Assembly: GCA_045652465.1 (NCBI GenBank)
Contig: JAZRUI010000006.1
Span: 1 to 64,000, forward strand
DNA: 64,000 nt
Reading direction: 5' to 3'
From: SIG589 sp045652465
GTDB taxonomy: Bacteria > Bacillota > Clostridia > Oscillospirales > Acutalibacteraceae
Below are positions 40,738-50,508 of this stretch, one piece after another; positions within the stretch are counted from its first letter, which is position 1, and the number at the start of each line of letters is the position of its first letter. The position numbers and the translations under genes were made by a program. Under the pieces are notes generated by a model. The model made no database searches, was not told where the DNA came from, and saw nothing but the letters and a program-made list of their open reading frames with translations.

Positions 40738-41208
40738 ATGTCCATCGAAAAGGTTAAAGAATATTTTAAGGAATTTGGAATGGAGGATAGAATCAAAGAG
40801 TTTTCGGTTTCCAGCGCAACGGTTGACTTAGCGGCAGCCGCTCTTGGCTGCGAGCCTTGCCGAATTGCCAAAACTCTATCCTTTATGGTTGATGAAACTC
40901 CTGTTTTAATCGTTGCCGCAGGCGACACTAAAATTGACAATCCTAAATATAAAGCACAGTTTGCTACCAAGGCAAAAATGCTATCTTTTGATGAAGCGGC
41001 AACCCTTATCGGCCATGCCGTTGGCGGAGTTTGCCCCTTTGCCGTTAATGAGGGCGTTAAGGTTTATCTTGATGAATCCTTAAAGCGCTTTGAAACCGTT
41101 TTTCCTGCCGCAGGCAGCAGCAACAGCGCCATTGAGCTGACAATTGCGGAACTCGAAAAATACTCGAACTTTGAATCTTGGGTTGATGTTTGCAAACTGC
41201 GCGATTAG
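40738..41208 (+). CDS. YbaK/EbsC-type aminoacyl-tRNA deacylase
   Basis: 156 residues of the YbaK/ProX fold that clears mischarged Pro- or Cys-tRNA. Typical elements: SSATVDLAAAALGCEPCRIAKTLSF, then AAGDTKIDNPKY, and the GHAVGGVCPFAV motif around the active lysine region. The product is a free-standing editor (no synthetase fused). ATG 40738 is favoured over an in-frame start at 40666, which would add a membrane-like leader inside the preceding terminator. RBS TTGGGGG. Monocistronic or with uvrC. Confidence 0.9.
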   Translation: MSIEKVKEYFKEFGMEDRIKEFSVSSATVDLAAAALGCEPCRIAKTLSFMVDETPVLIVAAGDTKIDNPKYKAQFATKAKMLSFDEAATLIGHAVGGVCPFAVNEGVKVYLDESLKRFETVFPAAGSSNSAIELTIAELEKYSNFESWVDVCKLRD

Positions 41209-41245
41209 TTAACTAAAAAATTTTAACCGAAAGAAGGTGAGGATT

Positions 41246-43060
41246 TTGGAGCGAATCGAAAAGCTTAAAGCCAAGGCTTTGGCGCTGCCGATGCAACCCG
41301 GCGTTTATATTATGAAAAACTCCGCCGGAGAGATAATTTATATTGGCAAAGCCAAGGTGCTTAAAAATCGCGTGTCGCAGTATTTCGGCGCGGGCAATCA
41401 ACATACCCTAAAGGTTAAGAAAATGGTCTCGCAGGTCGAAGATTTCGAATATATTTTGTGCGACAGTGAGTTCGAGGCGTTCATTTTGGAATCCTCGCTC
41501 ATCAAACAGCATAAGCCTAAATATAACATCCTATTAAAGGATGACAAAGGATATTTTTATATCAAGATAACGGGGGAGAATTGGCCGCGCATCCGTTCGG
41601 TTAAGCAAAAGGAGAACGATGGCTCCCATTATATAGGACCCTATAATTCGGGATTTGTTGTTAACCAAACCGTTAACGAAGCCAATAAAATATTTAAGCT
41701 CCCGCAATGTAGCCGCGCGTTTGGAAATAAATATGATAAGCCCTGTCTTAATTATCATATAGGATTTTGCACCGCTCCGTGCTGCAAGAAAATATCCCAT
41801 TCGGATTATATGGAATGCGTTCGTTCCGCCATTTCGTTTATCAAGGGCGAAAACGGCTCCGCCATAAGCGATTTAACCGAGCGGATGGAAAAGGCTGCGG
41901 AGAATCTTGATTTTGAATTAGCCGCGCGCCTTCGCGATAGAATAAATGCCATAAAACGCATCAAGGAAAAGCAAAAGGTTATAACCTCCAATAACGAGCG
42001 TTATGATGTTATTGCAATGGTTTGCGAGGGCGAAAAATGCTGCATTTGTGTTTTGCAATATAATGCAGGTCATATGGAGGACTGCTCGCAATACCTGCTT
42101 GACAGTTGCGAAAACGATGCTCGCGTTCGTTATGAATTTATCCAAAGATATTATTCGGCGCGGGAGGATATCCCTCGCGTGATTCTTTGCGACAGTTTGC
42201 CCGAAGATAGCGATTTGCTTGCCGAGTGGCTCTCTAAAAATCGCGGCAGCAAGGTTGAAATTGTTGTTCCGCAAAAAGGCGAGCGCTATCATCTTGTTTC
42301 TATGTGCCGCAATAATGCCGCTGAATATATTTCTCAGCAAAGCAACCGCACGGGTCATCAAATGCAGGCGTTAACCGAGCTTGCTCAGCTGCTTGATTTG
42401 CAAAAGCCTCCCGAATATATCGAGGCATACGATATTTCCAACACAGCGGGCTTCGAAAATGTTGCGGGAATGACTGTGTTTAAGGATGGAAAACCCTTCA
42501 AGAGCGCATATAAACGCTTTAAGATAAAAACCTTTGCGGGTCAGGATGATTATGAATCCATGCGCGAGGTTTTAGAGCGCCGTTTCAACGAATATAGGAA
42601 CAACGATACAGGCTATGGATTTGGCAAACTGCCCGATTTAATCCTGCTCGATGGCGGCAAGGGTCAGCTCAGCGCGGTTAAAGAGGTTTTAAACAAGATG
42701 GGCGTTAATGTGCCCGTTTTCGGTATGGTTAAGGATAGCAAACATAAAACGCGCGCGATTGCAGCCGATGGCGGGGATATTGTTATTAAGGCTAACCGCC
42801 GCGCCTATACATTGGTTGCAACAATTCAAGAGGAAACCCACCGCTTTGCGGTAGGCTATCATCATAAGCGCGCTAAAAAAAGCACCCTAAAATCCCGCCT
42901 TACCGAAATTAGCGGCGTTGGCGAGAATAGGGCAGCTTTATTGCTAAAGCATTTCAAAACCATAACCGCTATTTCGGATGCAACGGTTGATGAGCTTTTA
43001 AGCGTTAAGGGTATTACAGAGCCCGTTGCCAACAATATCTATAATTTTTTCCATAATTAG
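41246..43060 (+). CDS. uvrC: UvrABC excinuclease subunit C
   Basis: Dual-incision nuclease of nucleotide excision repair. GIY-YIG domain (LPMQPGVYIMKN...EIIYIGKAKVLKNRVSQYF), a Cys-rich linker (CSRAFGNKYDKPCLNYHIGFCTAPC, possible Fe-S or zinc site), UvrB-binding UVR motif (EKAAENLDFELAARLRDRI, about 210), RNase H-like UvrC domain (EAYDISNTAGFENVAGMTVF and LILLDGGKGQLSA), and tandem HhH at the C-terminus. The start is taken as TTG 41246, 4-9 bp after AAGGTGAGG; GTG 41237 would lie within that ribosome site. 604 residues. Confidence 0.95.
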   Translation: MERIEKLKAKALALPMQPGVYIMKNSAGEIIYIGKAKVLKNRVSQYFGAGNQHTLKVKKMVSQVEDFEYILCDSEFEAFILESSLIKQHKPKYNILLKDDKGYFYIKITGENWPRIRSVKQKENDGSHYIGPYNSGFVVNQTVNEANKIFKLPQCSRAFGNKYDKPCLNYHIGFCTAPCCKKISHSDYMECVRSAISFIKGENGSAISDLTERMEKAAENLDFELAARLRDRINAIKRIKEKQKVITSNNERYDVIAMVCEGEKCCICVLQYNAGHMEDCSQYLLDSCENDARVRYEFIQRYYSAREDIPRVILCDSLPEDSDLLAEWLSKNRGSKVEIVVPQKGERYHLVSMCRNNAAEYISQQSNRTGHQMQALTELAQLLDLQKPPEYIEAYDISNTAGFENVAGMTVFKDGKPFKSAYKRFKIKTFAGQDDYESMREVLERRFNEYRNNDTGYGFGKLPDLILLDGGKGQLSAVKEVLNKMGVNVPVFGMVKDSKHKTRAIAADGGDIVIKANRRAYTLVATIQEETHRFAVGYHHKRAKKSTLKSRLTEISGVGENRAALLLKHFKTITAISDATVDELLSVKGITEPVANNIYNFFHN

Positions 43061-43129
43061 CATTTTCTTTGCAACCGCCAATAATATTTTTCGGTATTAT
43101 TGGTGAGGAGAAGCAAAAGGAGGTTAACC

Positions 43130-43693
43130 ATGGATGATAGCAAAATCGTGAATTTATATTGGGAGCGCGATGAAAAAGCCGTTGCCGAAACCGATATAAA
43201 ATACGGAAGATATTTAAGAAAAATTTCTTTTAATATTCTATCGGCTGATGAGGATGTTAGCGAATGCGTTAACGATACCTATATGCGCGCTTGGAACACT
43301 ATGCCGCAGCAGCGCCCTTCAAGGCTTGGCGTTTATTTGGGTAGAATTATTAGAGGTATTTCTATTGATAAATTGCGCCATAAAAACGCCGAAAAGCGAA
43401 GAGATGGTCAATTTGCCATATCACTATCCGAGCTTGCGGAATGTGTTGACGGCGCTCCTTCAGCCGAGGATAAGCTTGATGAAAAGCTGCTTGGCAAAGC
43501 AATAAGTAATTACTTGTATTCTTTACCCCCTGAGGCGAGAACGGTTTTTATTTGCCGCTATTTCTTTTGCGATTCCATCGCGGATATCGCAAAATGCAGG
43601 GGATGCACACAAAGCAAAATTAAAAGTCTTCTCTTCAGAACTCGAAACGGTTTAAAAACTTTTTTAGAGAGCGAGGGATTTTTTAATGAATAA
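43130..43693 (+). CDS. ECF-type RNA polymerase sigma factor (system 2)
   Basis: 187 residues with ECF region 2 (DIKYGRYLRKISFNILSADEDVSECVNDTYMRAWNTMP) and region 4 (LPPEARTVFICRYFFCDSIADIAKCRGCTQSKIKSLLFRTRNGLK). This is the subgroup common in gut clostridia whose operons carry large membrane proteins as likely anti-sigma factors. ATG 43130 follows AAAGGAGG. It overlaps the serpin gene by 8 bp, so the two are coupled. Confidence 0.92.
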   Translation: MDDSKIVNLYWERDEKAVAETDIKYGRYLRKISFNILSADEDVSECVNDTYMRAWNTMPQQRPSRLGVYLGRIIRGISIDKLRHKNAEKRRDGQFAISLSELAECVDGAPSAEDKLDEKLLGKAISNYLYSLPPEARTVFICRYFFCDSIADIAKCRGCTQSKIKSLLFRTRNGLKTFLESEGFFNE

Positions 43694-45152
43694 CGAAGAA
43701 TTAATTAACGCTATAGGAAATATTGATGATGATTTAATATCAATAACCGAAATCTCGCGCGAGAAGCGCAGCAAAAAGCCGCTGATAATCAAAATTGCGG
43801 CTATGGCTGCTTGCCTTTGCATTGTTTTGAGCGCGGCATTCCTGCCGAATATCCTAAAGGATGAAAATATATCGGCTCCGCCCATTTTAGTTAAGCCGTT
43901 ATATACTGCGGCGGTTAAGGCCGAATATCCCGAAATGCCGCAATATCCAACCGAAGACCTTGCGGCAAGTGATTGGGATGCATATGATGCGGCTTGGGGC
44001 GAATGGCGCGAATATACCCATAAGGTTTGCGGTTATCCAACCCAAAATCAGTTGCACGCGGTTGATGAATTTGTTAAGAATACTGCGGCTGAATTTTTAA
44101 CCGGAAGCGATGAAGATAATATCATTTATTCGCCCATCAATGTTTATTTCGCGCTCAGTATGCTCGCTGAAACTGCGGCGGGCGATAGCCGAGAGCAAAT
44201 TTTATCCTTGCTCGGCAATAGTGATATTGAGGCGCTTCGCCGCGCCGTTAAGGTGATTTGGGAGGCAAATTATCGCGATGACGGAACGGTTAAATCTATT
44301 TTTGCCAACTCGCTTTGGATGAACGATAAAATCGATTATAAGAGCGACACTTTAAATATTTTAAAGGATAATTATTATGCATCCTCCTATTCGGGCGAGA
44401 TGGGCTCGGATGAGTTTGATGCAGCATTTAGGGCTTGGCTTAACGAGCAAACAGGCAATTTGCTTGAGGATTCGGTTGCCAATCTTCCCAAGATGGACCC
44501 AAGAACCATTTTGCGAATGGCAAGCACGGTTTATTATAATGCGACATGGAATAACAAATTTTGGCCGCGTTATAATACCCAGGAGATTTTCCACGGTACA
44601 AATGGTGATAAAGAGTGCGAATTTATGAACCAAAGCGGTAGCGGTGTTTATTATATTGGCGAAAACTTTACCGCTATGGCCAAGGATATGCAAAATTATG
44701 GCAATATGTATTTCCTATTGCCCAAAGAGGGAGTTTCGCCCGAAACTATCATTAAAAACGGTGAAGCGCTCGAATTCATAACGGCCCGAAAATCCGATTA
44801 TAACCAAAGAACGGGAGTTATGATTAACCTCAAACTTCCCAAGTTCGATATAACCTCAAACCTTCGGCTTTCCGAGATGCTTCCAAAGCTTGGAGTAACC
44901 GATGTTTTCTCGGATAAGGCTGACCTTTCGAATATAACCGATGCAGGCGCTTATGTTGATTCTATAGACCATTCAGCACGCGTGAAAATTGATGAAAACG
45001 GCGTTGAGGCGGCAGCCTTTACGGTTATAACCGATGCAGGCTCCTCGCTTCCTAAGGATGAGGTTGATTTCTTCCTTGATAGACCCTTTATTTTTGTTAT
45101 AACATCATCCATTAACACACCGTTGTTTATAGGAATTGTTAATAATCCGTAA
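43686..45152 (+). CDS. Membrane-anchored serpin in anti-sigma position
   Basis: 488 residues. N-terminal 32 residues are cytoplasmic (MNNEELINAIGNIDDDLISI...), followed by one helix (about 33-55), an acidic linker to 110, and a complete serpin domain (YSPINVYFALSMLAETAAGDSREQ; ASTVYYNATWNNKFWP; LRLSEMLPKLGVTDVFSDKADLSNI). The reactive-centre loop hinge GVEAAAFTV (from about 439) has small residues at P12-P10, as in inhibitory serpins, with the scissile bond probably near GSS, then LDRPFIFVI and the F-x-G-x-x-NP end. The cytoplasmic head plus coupling to the sigma gene suggest that protease attack on the serpin could be sensed; that is inference. Alternatively it just tethers an inhibitor against host or self proteases. 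Confidence 0.88.
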   Translation: MNNEELINAIGNIDDDLISITEISREKRSKKPLIIKIAAMAACLCIVLSAAFLPNILKDENISAPPILVKPLYTAAVKAEYPEMPQYPTEDLAASDWDAYDAAWGEWREYTHKVCGYPTQNQLHAVDEFVKNTAAEFLTGSDEDNIIYSPINVYFALSMLAETAAGDSREQILSLLGNSDIEALRRAVKVIWEANYRDDGTVKSIFANSLWMNDKIDYKSDTLNILKDNYYASSYSGEMGSDEFDAAFRAWLNEQTGNLLEDSVANLPKMDPRTILRMASTVYYNATWNNKFWPRYNTQEIFHGTNGDKECEFMNQSGSGVYYIGENFTAMAKDMQNYGNMYFLLPKEGVSPETIIKNGEALEFITARKSDYNQRTGVMINLKLPKFDITSNLRLSEMLPKLGVTDVFSDKADLSNITDAGAYVDSIDHSARVKIDENGVEAAAFTVITDAGSSLPKDEVDFFLDRPFIFVITSSINTPLFIGIVNNP

Positions 45153-45155
45153 TAA

Positions 45156-45188
45156 GAAAAACCACCGTGATTTCCACGGTGGTTTTTT
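45156..45188. terminator. Bidirectional terminator
   Basis: AAAAACCACCGTG/CACGGTGGTTTTT with ATTTC loop between convergent serpin and hydrolase genes. Confidence 0.93.
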
Positions 45189-45191
45189 AAA

Positions 45192-46301
45192 TTATTTCGA
45201 ATAGATAAGGTCGCGAATTTTAATTTGGTCAAGCTTTTTGTTGCCTGCAAGTGTGTGGGTCAGAAAAACTGCGGCAATTTTATTTTCAGGGTCGAAAAGT
45301 GTATAACCACCTGCGGCACCATCCCAACCAAACTCTCCAAGCGGAATATCGGGATTTAATTCTTGCGATATAAGGGTCCTGACGCCAAGACCATAGCCGT
45401 ATCCAAAAGGTGTACGCCAAAAGTCTTCACGGTTTTTATCGGTTAAAAAGTCTTTTCTCATTAAATTAACCGATTCTTCGCTCAAAATGCGATTTCCGTT
45501 TTCACCCATTCCCAAATTAGCCATAGCATTTGCAAACTTGGAATAATCGATAATATCGCTGATAAGTCCGTAACCGCCCGATTCATAAAGGGGAGTAGGA
45601 CCGCGGAAATCAACGCGGGGTACAAGCGCGAAGCCGTTATCATCGCCTGCGGTAAACAGGTCGGCAAGATGTTCGCTCAAATAATCATCCAGCTTAAACT
45701 TTAGGTGCTTCATTCCGAGGGGAGTGAAGATGTTTTCGTTTAGATACTGATAAAAGGTTTTGCCGCTTATTTTCTCGATAATGCAGGCTAACGCCTCATG
45801 CGAGCGGCAGGCATATTGCCAATGCTCGCCCGGCTGGAAGGAAACGGGAACATCAAGCACGGTTGCTTCATAAACCTCGCTTGTTCCTTTTTTAGCCGCA
45901 ACGGCAGCTTTATAGCGCTCCTTGCCGGGGTCATAGTTAAGACCTGCGCTCATATTAAAGAGGTTCCAAACCAAAATATCGCGTTCAAGCGGAACAATAT
46001 CTTCGCCAGCCTTAACCTTTATATCCTTGAAATAAGGGAGATAATCGGAAACGGGTGCATAAAGGTCTAAAAGTCCCTTTTCAACCAGCTGCATAGCCGC
46101 TGTGCAGGTTATCGGCTTGGTAAGCGAATAGATGTAGAAAGTATCGGTATATTCGGCGGGGAATTTGTGGTTCGCATCGCGGAAGCCGCCCTTAAAGGAA
46201 AAGACCTCCTCATAATTTTTATAAAGCTTGAAAACAACGCCCTTGCCGAAAGATGACTCTACAAGGTCATCAAAATATTCTTTAAGTTTTTGAATATCCA
46301 T
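45192..46301 (-). CDS. Beta-lactamase-fold serine hydrolase (class C/EstB-like)
   Basis: 369 residues with the SxxK nucleophile in SLTK (Ser59), the YAC(R)S motif at the place of the class C Tyr-x-Asn, and a late WDGAAGGYTLFDP (third-motif region, HxG/WxG type). No signal peptide, so cytoplasmic. Such proteins act as esterases, amidases or D-aminopeptidases. It lies 9 bp after lacZ on the same strand, so its substrate may be part of the same sugar pathway (for example deacylating an oligosaccharide), which is speculative. Confidence 0.85.
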   Translation of the reverse strand: MDIQKLKEYFDDLVESSFGKGVVFKLYKNYEEVFSFKGGFRDANHKFPAEYTDTFYIYSLTKPITCTAAMQLVEKGLLDLYAPVSDYLPYFKDIKVKAGEDIVPLERDILVWNLFNMSAGLNYDPGKERYKAAVAAKKGTSEVYEATVLDVPVSFQPGEHWQYACRSHEALACIIEKISGKTFYQYLNENIFTPLGMKHLKFKLDDYLSEHLADLFTAGDDNGFALVPRVDFRGPTPLYESGGYGLISDIIDYSKFANAMANLGMGENGNRILSEESVNLMRKDFLTDKNREDFWRTPFGYGYGLGVRTLISQELNPDIPLGEFGWDGAAGGYTLFDPENKIAAVFLTHTLAGNKKLDQIKIRDLIYSK

Positions 46302-46310
46302 TTTTCCACC

Positions 46311-49300
46311 CTAATTTTTAGCAAAAGTTCTTCCTTCTTCGGGAACATCAACATTCTCAATGAACAAAGGCTTGATGCTGAATGCAAAATCAATGTGCTT
46401 ATCATCCATTCTATATGCAGGATCGAGCTGCGGACCGCAAATGCCCGAGCCAACACCCGACTGCTTGTAATCAATATGGATAAAGGTTTCCTGAGCCTTT
46501 TTAAGGTCGCAGGCGTATTTTGCATTTTCGAGCATCTTAACGCTATAGTGAGAAGCAGTGAACTCGAAGGATTTCTCGGTCTTAAAGAGAAGTCCTCTAC
46601 CCGCAATATCGTGACAAAGCATCCAACGAACGCCTGTGCGGTTGCCGTTATCCTGCGGCTTGGAATAGGTGTTGTGCATATCGCTTACATTGGTGCGATA
46701 AAGTCCCATTCTCGCGTTATTGATAAGGTCGCGATAGTTTTCATCGGGACCCATACCAAGATAGGCAACCTTTTCAAAGCCCTTGGGCATGGTTATTTCC
46801 ATACCGAAGCGGGGCAGCCAAAGCTCGCAGTTGTTGGAATAGTCGGCCGAGATATCAGCCTTAATTTCGCCGTCAGCGAAGATGGTATATGTGATATATC
46901 CTTTGATGTCGGGGATAACCGAAACGCCGCCATGGGCAACATTGGCGATAATAACGGCATATTCATCAGTAACCTCGGTTACCTCACACTTCATGCAGGT
47001 TGTAAATGCCTTATCGATGTTGAACATTTGCCATTTGCCAACATTCCAGCGGTCGTTATCGATAGGCGCGCGCCAAATCGAGAGGTCGTTTTGGGCGGCG
47101 AGGAATTCTTTGCCGCATTTTGTGATACTGTCGAAGAAGCCTGTTGCAAGATTGAATCTATATTCAAAATCGCTGCCGTTTATGAAAGCATAGGGATAAC
47201 CCTCGCGAAGCGTTATTTTCGAGGTTGCTTTAACATATTCGGGTGCAAGGTAATTAACGCTTTCGAGCTTGAATTCATCGAAGCCGATTTCATATCCCGC
47301 TTTTTCCCATGCGGTATCGTATTTTTGAACAAAGGAGAATTCGATATAATATTCGGCGCAGTCAGCGGTCGGAACCGAGTAGTCGAGTTTTATCTCTTTT
47401 GTGGTTTTGGGTGCGAGAGTGATATCATCGATTCGGTTTTGTGCAACGGTTATGCCATCGCGCTTAACTCTATAGAAGAGGGCAATATCGCTGCCATCCT
47501 TAAAGGAGTTGCGGTTGAAGAGGGTAACGGTCTTGGTTGCTTCATCAAATGCTTTTGCATAGATGGGCTTAATGAGGTTTTTATATTCCTTAAGACCCGT
47601 ATGAGCAACGCGGTCGGGGGAGTTAAGACCATCGCAGCAGAAGTTGCCATCGTTGGGGAAATCGCCCCAGAAGCCGCCGTAAACGAAATAATCGTTGCCG
47701 TTCTCATCATACTGGCGGATAGAATGGTCAGCCCATTCCCAAACGCAACCGCCTATAAAGCTATCGTGAGCCTCAATATAATCGAGATATTTCTTTAAAT
47801 CTCCGGGGCCAACGCCCATAGCATGGCAAAATTCGCAAAGGTAATAGGGGCGCTTTTCTTTAACACCGTTAACATAAGGCTTGGTGTTTTCGACAGCAAC
47901 ATACATACGGCTGATGATGTCAACAAGTTCGGTATCATCGCCGGGTTCTTTGTAATCAACCGATTGATGAGCGCCTTCGTAGTGAACAAGGCGGGTAGTA
48001 TCATGGTCGTGGAAATAGCGCATACAAGCCTTGTGGTTTTCGCCCATGCAGGCTTCGTTTCCTATCGACCAAATGATAATCGAAGCGTGGTTTTTATCGC
48101 GCTGGAAGGTTCTTTCGGTTCTATGCAGGAATGCTTCGGTCCAATCGGGGTTGTCGCGGAGCATCTCATGGTGCATATTGTTATCGGTTCTTGTTCCGTG
48201 GGCCTCTAAATCCGCCTCATCAACAACATAAAAACCAAACCTATCGCACATCTCAAGGAAAATGGGGGAGTTGGGATAATGCGAGGTGCGGATGCAGTTA
48301 ATGTTATGGCGCTTCATTTGCAAGAGGTCGGCAATCATATGGTCATGCGGAGTGTAGTAGCCGAGGTCGGGGTGTGTATCGTGGCGGTTAACGCCGAAGA
48401 GCTTAACGGGTGTGCCGTTAATTAAAAGCTCGGACTTGTCGCTGATTTCAACCTTTCTAACGCCAACCTTAATGGGGATAATCTCGCTGCCGCTTTGGAG
48501 CAGGAGGGTGTAAAGATTGGGGGTTTCGGCGTTCCATTTATCGGCATTTTTAACATCAAACACGAGGTCCTTGCCGCATTCGCCGTTTTGCTCGGCAACG
48601 AGGTTTCCGTTCTTGTCGAGGAGCTTTGCGTTAAACGCGGTATTACCCTTGGTTTCAACCTTTATAACCGAATTGGTGTATGTAGCATCAAGGTCGGTTG
48701 TAACGAAAACATCATCGATGCGCTTTTTATCGCGAGCCAAGAAATAAACATCGCGGAAAATGCCGTTGAGGCGGATAAGGTCTTGGTCCTCGAGATAGGT
48801 AGCATCGCTCCATTTAAGCACCATAACGGTAACTCGAACCTTTTCTTTTCCGTTCAGCATATCGGTTACATCAAAACGCGACTGAAGATGAGCGCCCTTG
48901 CTCATGCCGACATACTTTCCGTCAACCCAAACATAGAAGAAGGAGGCAACGCCCTCGAAGGTTATGAAAACATCCTTGCCGCTGAAGGCAGCAGGAATCG
49001 AAACCTCGCGGGTATAAACGCCTGCGGGATTATTGGTGGGAACAAATGGCGGATTAGCAGGGATGGGATAGCAAGCGTTGATATACTGCGCCTTATCATA
49101 TCCCGTTGTTTGCCAGCATGAAGGAACCGAAACCTTGTCCCAACCATCGGGATTAGAGCTATCGGCGGCAATGCTTTGCGGAACATCGAAGGCGTTAGGA
49201 TAGAATTTAAAATCCCAAACACCGTTTAAAAGCAAATAATCGGGTGATTTTGCATAGATTCCTTTTAATGCACTTTTTTCATCGGCATAGGGAATAAAAT

Positions 49301-49376
49301 GCGCAAATTGTTCTATTCTGTTCTCTCCGGTAAGCTTAGGATTTTGCCAATCAGAGGGGGTAATGATTTTAGTCAT
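46311..49376 (-). CDS. lacZ: Beta-galactosidase (GH2, LacZ-type)
   Basis: 1021 residues, the full LacZ length with five domains: sugar-binding jelly roll (LNGVWDFKFYPN...GVYTREVSIP), immunoglobulin-like domain, TIM barrel (GVNRHDTHPDLGYYTPHDHM), acid/base Glu in IIWSIGNEACMGENH, nucleophile Glu in YYLCEFCHAMGVGPGD, and the C-terminal Bga small-chain domain (RLGMGPDENY-like stretch YLGMGPDENYRD). No signal peptide, so it acts on imported disaccharide. Divergent from an AraC regulator and followed by a serine hydrolase; no transporter is adjacent. Confidence 0.95.
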   Translation of the reverse strand: MTKIITPSDWQNPKLTGENRIEQFAHFIPYADEKSALKGIYAKSPDYLLLNGVWDFKFYPNAFDVPQSIAADSSNPDGWDKVSVPSCWQTTGYDKAQYINACYPIPANPPFVPTNNPAGVYTREVSIPAAFSGKDVFITFEGVASFFYVWVDGKYVGMSKGAHLQSRFDVTDMLNGKEKVRVTVMVLKWSDATYLEDQDLIRLNGIFRDVYFLARDKKRIDDVFVTTDLDATYTNSVIKVETKGNTAFNAKLLDKNGNLVAEQNGECGKDLVFDVKNADKWNAETPNLYTLLLQSGSEIIPIKVGVRKVEISDKSELLINGTPVKLFGVNRHDTHPDLGYYTPHDHMIADLLQMKRHNINCIRTSHYPNSPIFLEMCDRFGFYVVDEADLEAHGTRTDNNMHHEMLRDNPDWTEAFLHRTERTFQRDKNHASIIIWSIGNEACMGENHKACMRYFHDHDTTRLVHYEGAHQSVDYKEPGDDTELVDIISRMYVAVENTKPYVNGVKEKRPYYLCEFCHAMGVGPGDLKKYLDYIEAHDSFIGGCVWEWADHSIRQYDENGNDYFVYGGFWGDFPNDGNFCCDGLNSPDRVAHTGLKEYKNLIKPIYAKAFDEATKTVTLFNRNSFKDGSDIALFYRVKRDGITVAQNRIDDITLAPKTTKEIKLDYSVPTADCAEYYIEFSFVQKYDTAWEKAGYEIGFDEFKLESVNYLAPEYVKATSKITLREGYPYAFINGSDFEYRFNLATGFFDSITKCGKEFLAAQNDLSIWRAPIDNDRWNVGKWQMFNIDKAFTTCMKCEVTEVTDEYAVIIANVAHGGVSVIPDIKGYITYTIFADGEIKADISADYSNNCELWLPRFGMEITMPKGFEKVAYLGMGPDENYRDLINNARMGLYRTNVSDMHNTYSKPQDNGNRTGVRWMLCHDIAGRGLLFKTEKSFEFTASHYSVKMLENAKYACDLKKAQETFIHIDYKQSGVGSGICGPQLDPAYRMDDKHIDFAFSIKPLFIENVDVPEEGRTFAKN

Positions 49377-49473
49377 AATATCACTCCTGTGCGTGTTTTA
49401 AATAATTATATATTAACAAATCATTATATGGAATGAACAAATCGAAATTTTTGCACAAAACGAAACTAATTAT

Positions 49474-49502
49474 TTGACATTGTTGCTCTTAAAAGGTATA
49501 AT
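49474..49502 (+). promoter_or_regulatory. Promoter of the AraC-type regulator gene
   Basis: Consensus TTGACA (49474-49479), 17-bp spacer, TATAAT (49497-49502), only 17 bp before the start codon, giving a very short leader. The 140-bp divergent region shared with lacZ should also hold the regulator's binding site; I could not define it. Confidence 0.8.
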
Positions 49503-49519
49503 ATTCTTGGTGATGTGAA

Positions 49520-50383
49520 ATGTATTCCAATTCAGGACATATTGATTTAAGCCTTAGAAAATATGATAGAGCTTTTGTTGATTTAAGCAAGGATTTAATA
49601 GTTGGCTCGAGCGGTCAAACCTTCCTAAAGGCGGGTATGGCTAAGCATTCAACCCAGCGCGAGAATGGCCGCGAGGATTATCAGCTTTTATATTTATCAA
49701 AAGGGGAATATCGCTTTATTTTTGATGGCAAAGAGGAGCGCGTTTTCCCCGGTATGATGGTCATTTATAAGCCCGGCGAGATGCAGGAATATTATATGGC
49801 GGGCGAGGGCGATATTGAGATTTTTTGGACCCATTTTACGGGCTACGATTGCGAGAATTATCTTAAGGAGCTCGGATTTGATAAAAGCGGCGTTTATACC
49901 GTTGGCTCAAACGAAAAATTCCTTATTCTCTATAAATGGATAATCAAAGAGCTTCAGCTTAAGCGCGAGAATTATATAAATATCGCAACAGGATATTTCA
50001 AACAGCTTTTATGTCTTATGTCGCGCAATTATCATTCGGATGCCGAGAAGAACAGCGAAACGCATTTCGCTGAGGCGGCGATGCTCTTTTTCTATCGCAA
50101 CTTTAACCAAAACATTTCTATTGATGAATATGCACTCTCTCAAAACATAACTCCGTGCTGGCTTCGCCGTTGTTTTAAAAAGCATACCGGTGTTTCTCCG
50201 CAGCAGTTTATTAACGATATTCGATTATCCTATGCTCGCGAATTATTGCTGACAACCAACCTCAAAATGTCTGAAATTTCGGAACGCTGCGGATATGAAA
50301 ATCCCTTTTATTTCAGCCGAATTTTCACTAAAAATATTGGCTGCTCTCCCATTCAGTTTAAGAAAAACAACTCCCATAAATAA
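49520..50383 (+). CDS. AraC-family transcriptional regulator
   Basis: 287 residues: N-terminal cupin-like sensor domain (YQLLYLSKGEYRFIFDGKEERVFPGMMVIYKPGEMQEYYM) and C-terminal double HTH (ISIDEYALSQNITPCWLRRCFKKHTGVSPQQFINDIRLSYARELLL, then MSEISERCGYENPFYFSRIFTKNIGCSPIQFKK). Divergent from lacZ and its hydrolase neighbour, so most likely their activator in response to a sugar. Confidence 0.92.
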   Translation: MYSNSGHIDLSLRKYDRAFVDLSKDLIVGSSGQTFLKAGMAKHSTQRENGREDYQLLYLSKGEYRFIFDGKEERVFPGMMVIYKPGEMQEYYMAGEGDIEIFWTHFTGYDCENYLKELGFDKSGVYTVGSNEKFLILYKWIIKELQLKRENYINIATGYFKQLLCLMSRNYHSDAEKNSETHFAEAAMLFFYRNFNQNISIDEYALSQNITPCWLRRCFKKHTGVSPQQFINDIRLSYARELLLTTNLKMSEISERCGYENPFYFSRIFTKNIGCSPIQFKKNNSHK

Positions 50384-50392
50384 ACCTATTTC

Positions 50393-50418
50393 AAAACCGC
50401 TCCTATGGGGCGGTTTTG
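50393..50418 (+). terminator. Terminator
   Basis: AAAACCGCTCC-TAT-GGGGCGGTTTT (G-T pair) followed by a T-rich stretch. Confidence 0.85.
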
Positions 50419-50508
50419 TTATTTTTTCTACAAGTTTTTTGCCCCGTTTGTGACATATTTTATTGCCGCTGAAGGATATAATTGTATTCAAGAAGCGAGG
50501 CGAGTAAA

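Noticed and set aside
46290..47798. Long open frame of 502 codons on the plus strand opposite lacZ
   Set aside because: It is antisense to a fully conserved GH2 domain, has no ribosome site and its sequence has no recognisable motif; the bias comes from codon use in lacZ.
50430..50500. Spo0A boxes in front of spoIIGA
   Set aside because: TGTGACA-type sequence has one or more mismatches to the 0A consensus and only one copy is seen.
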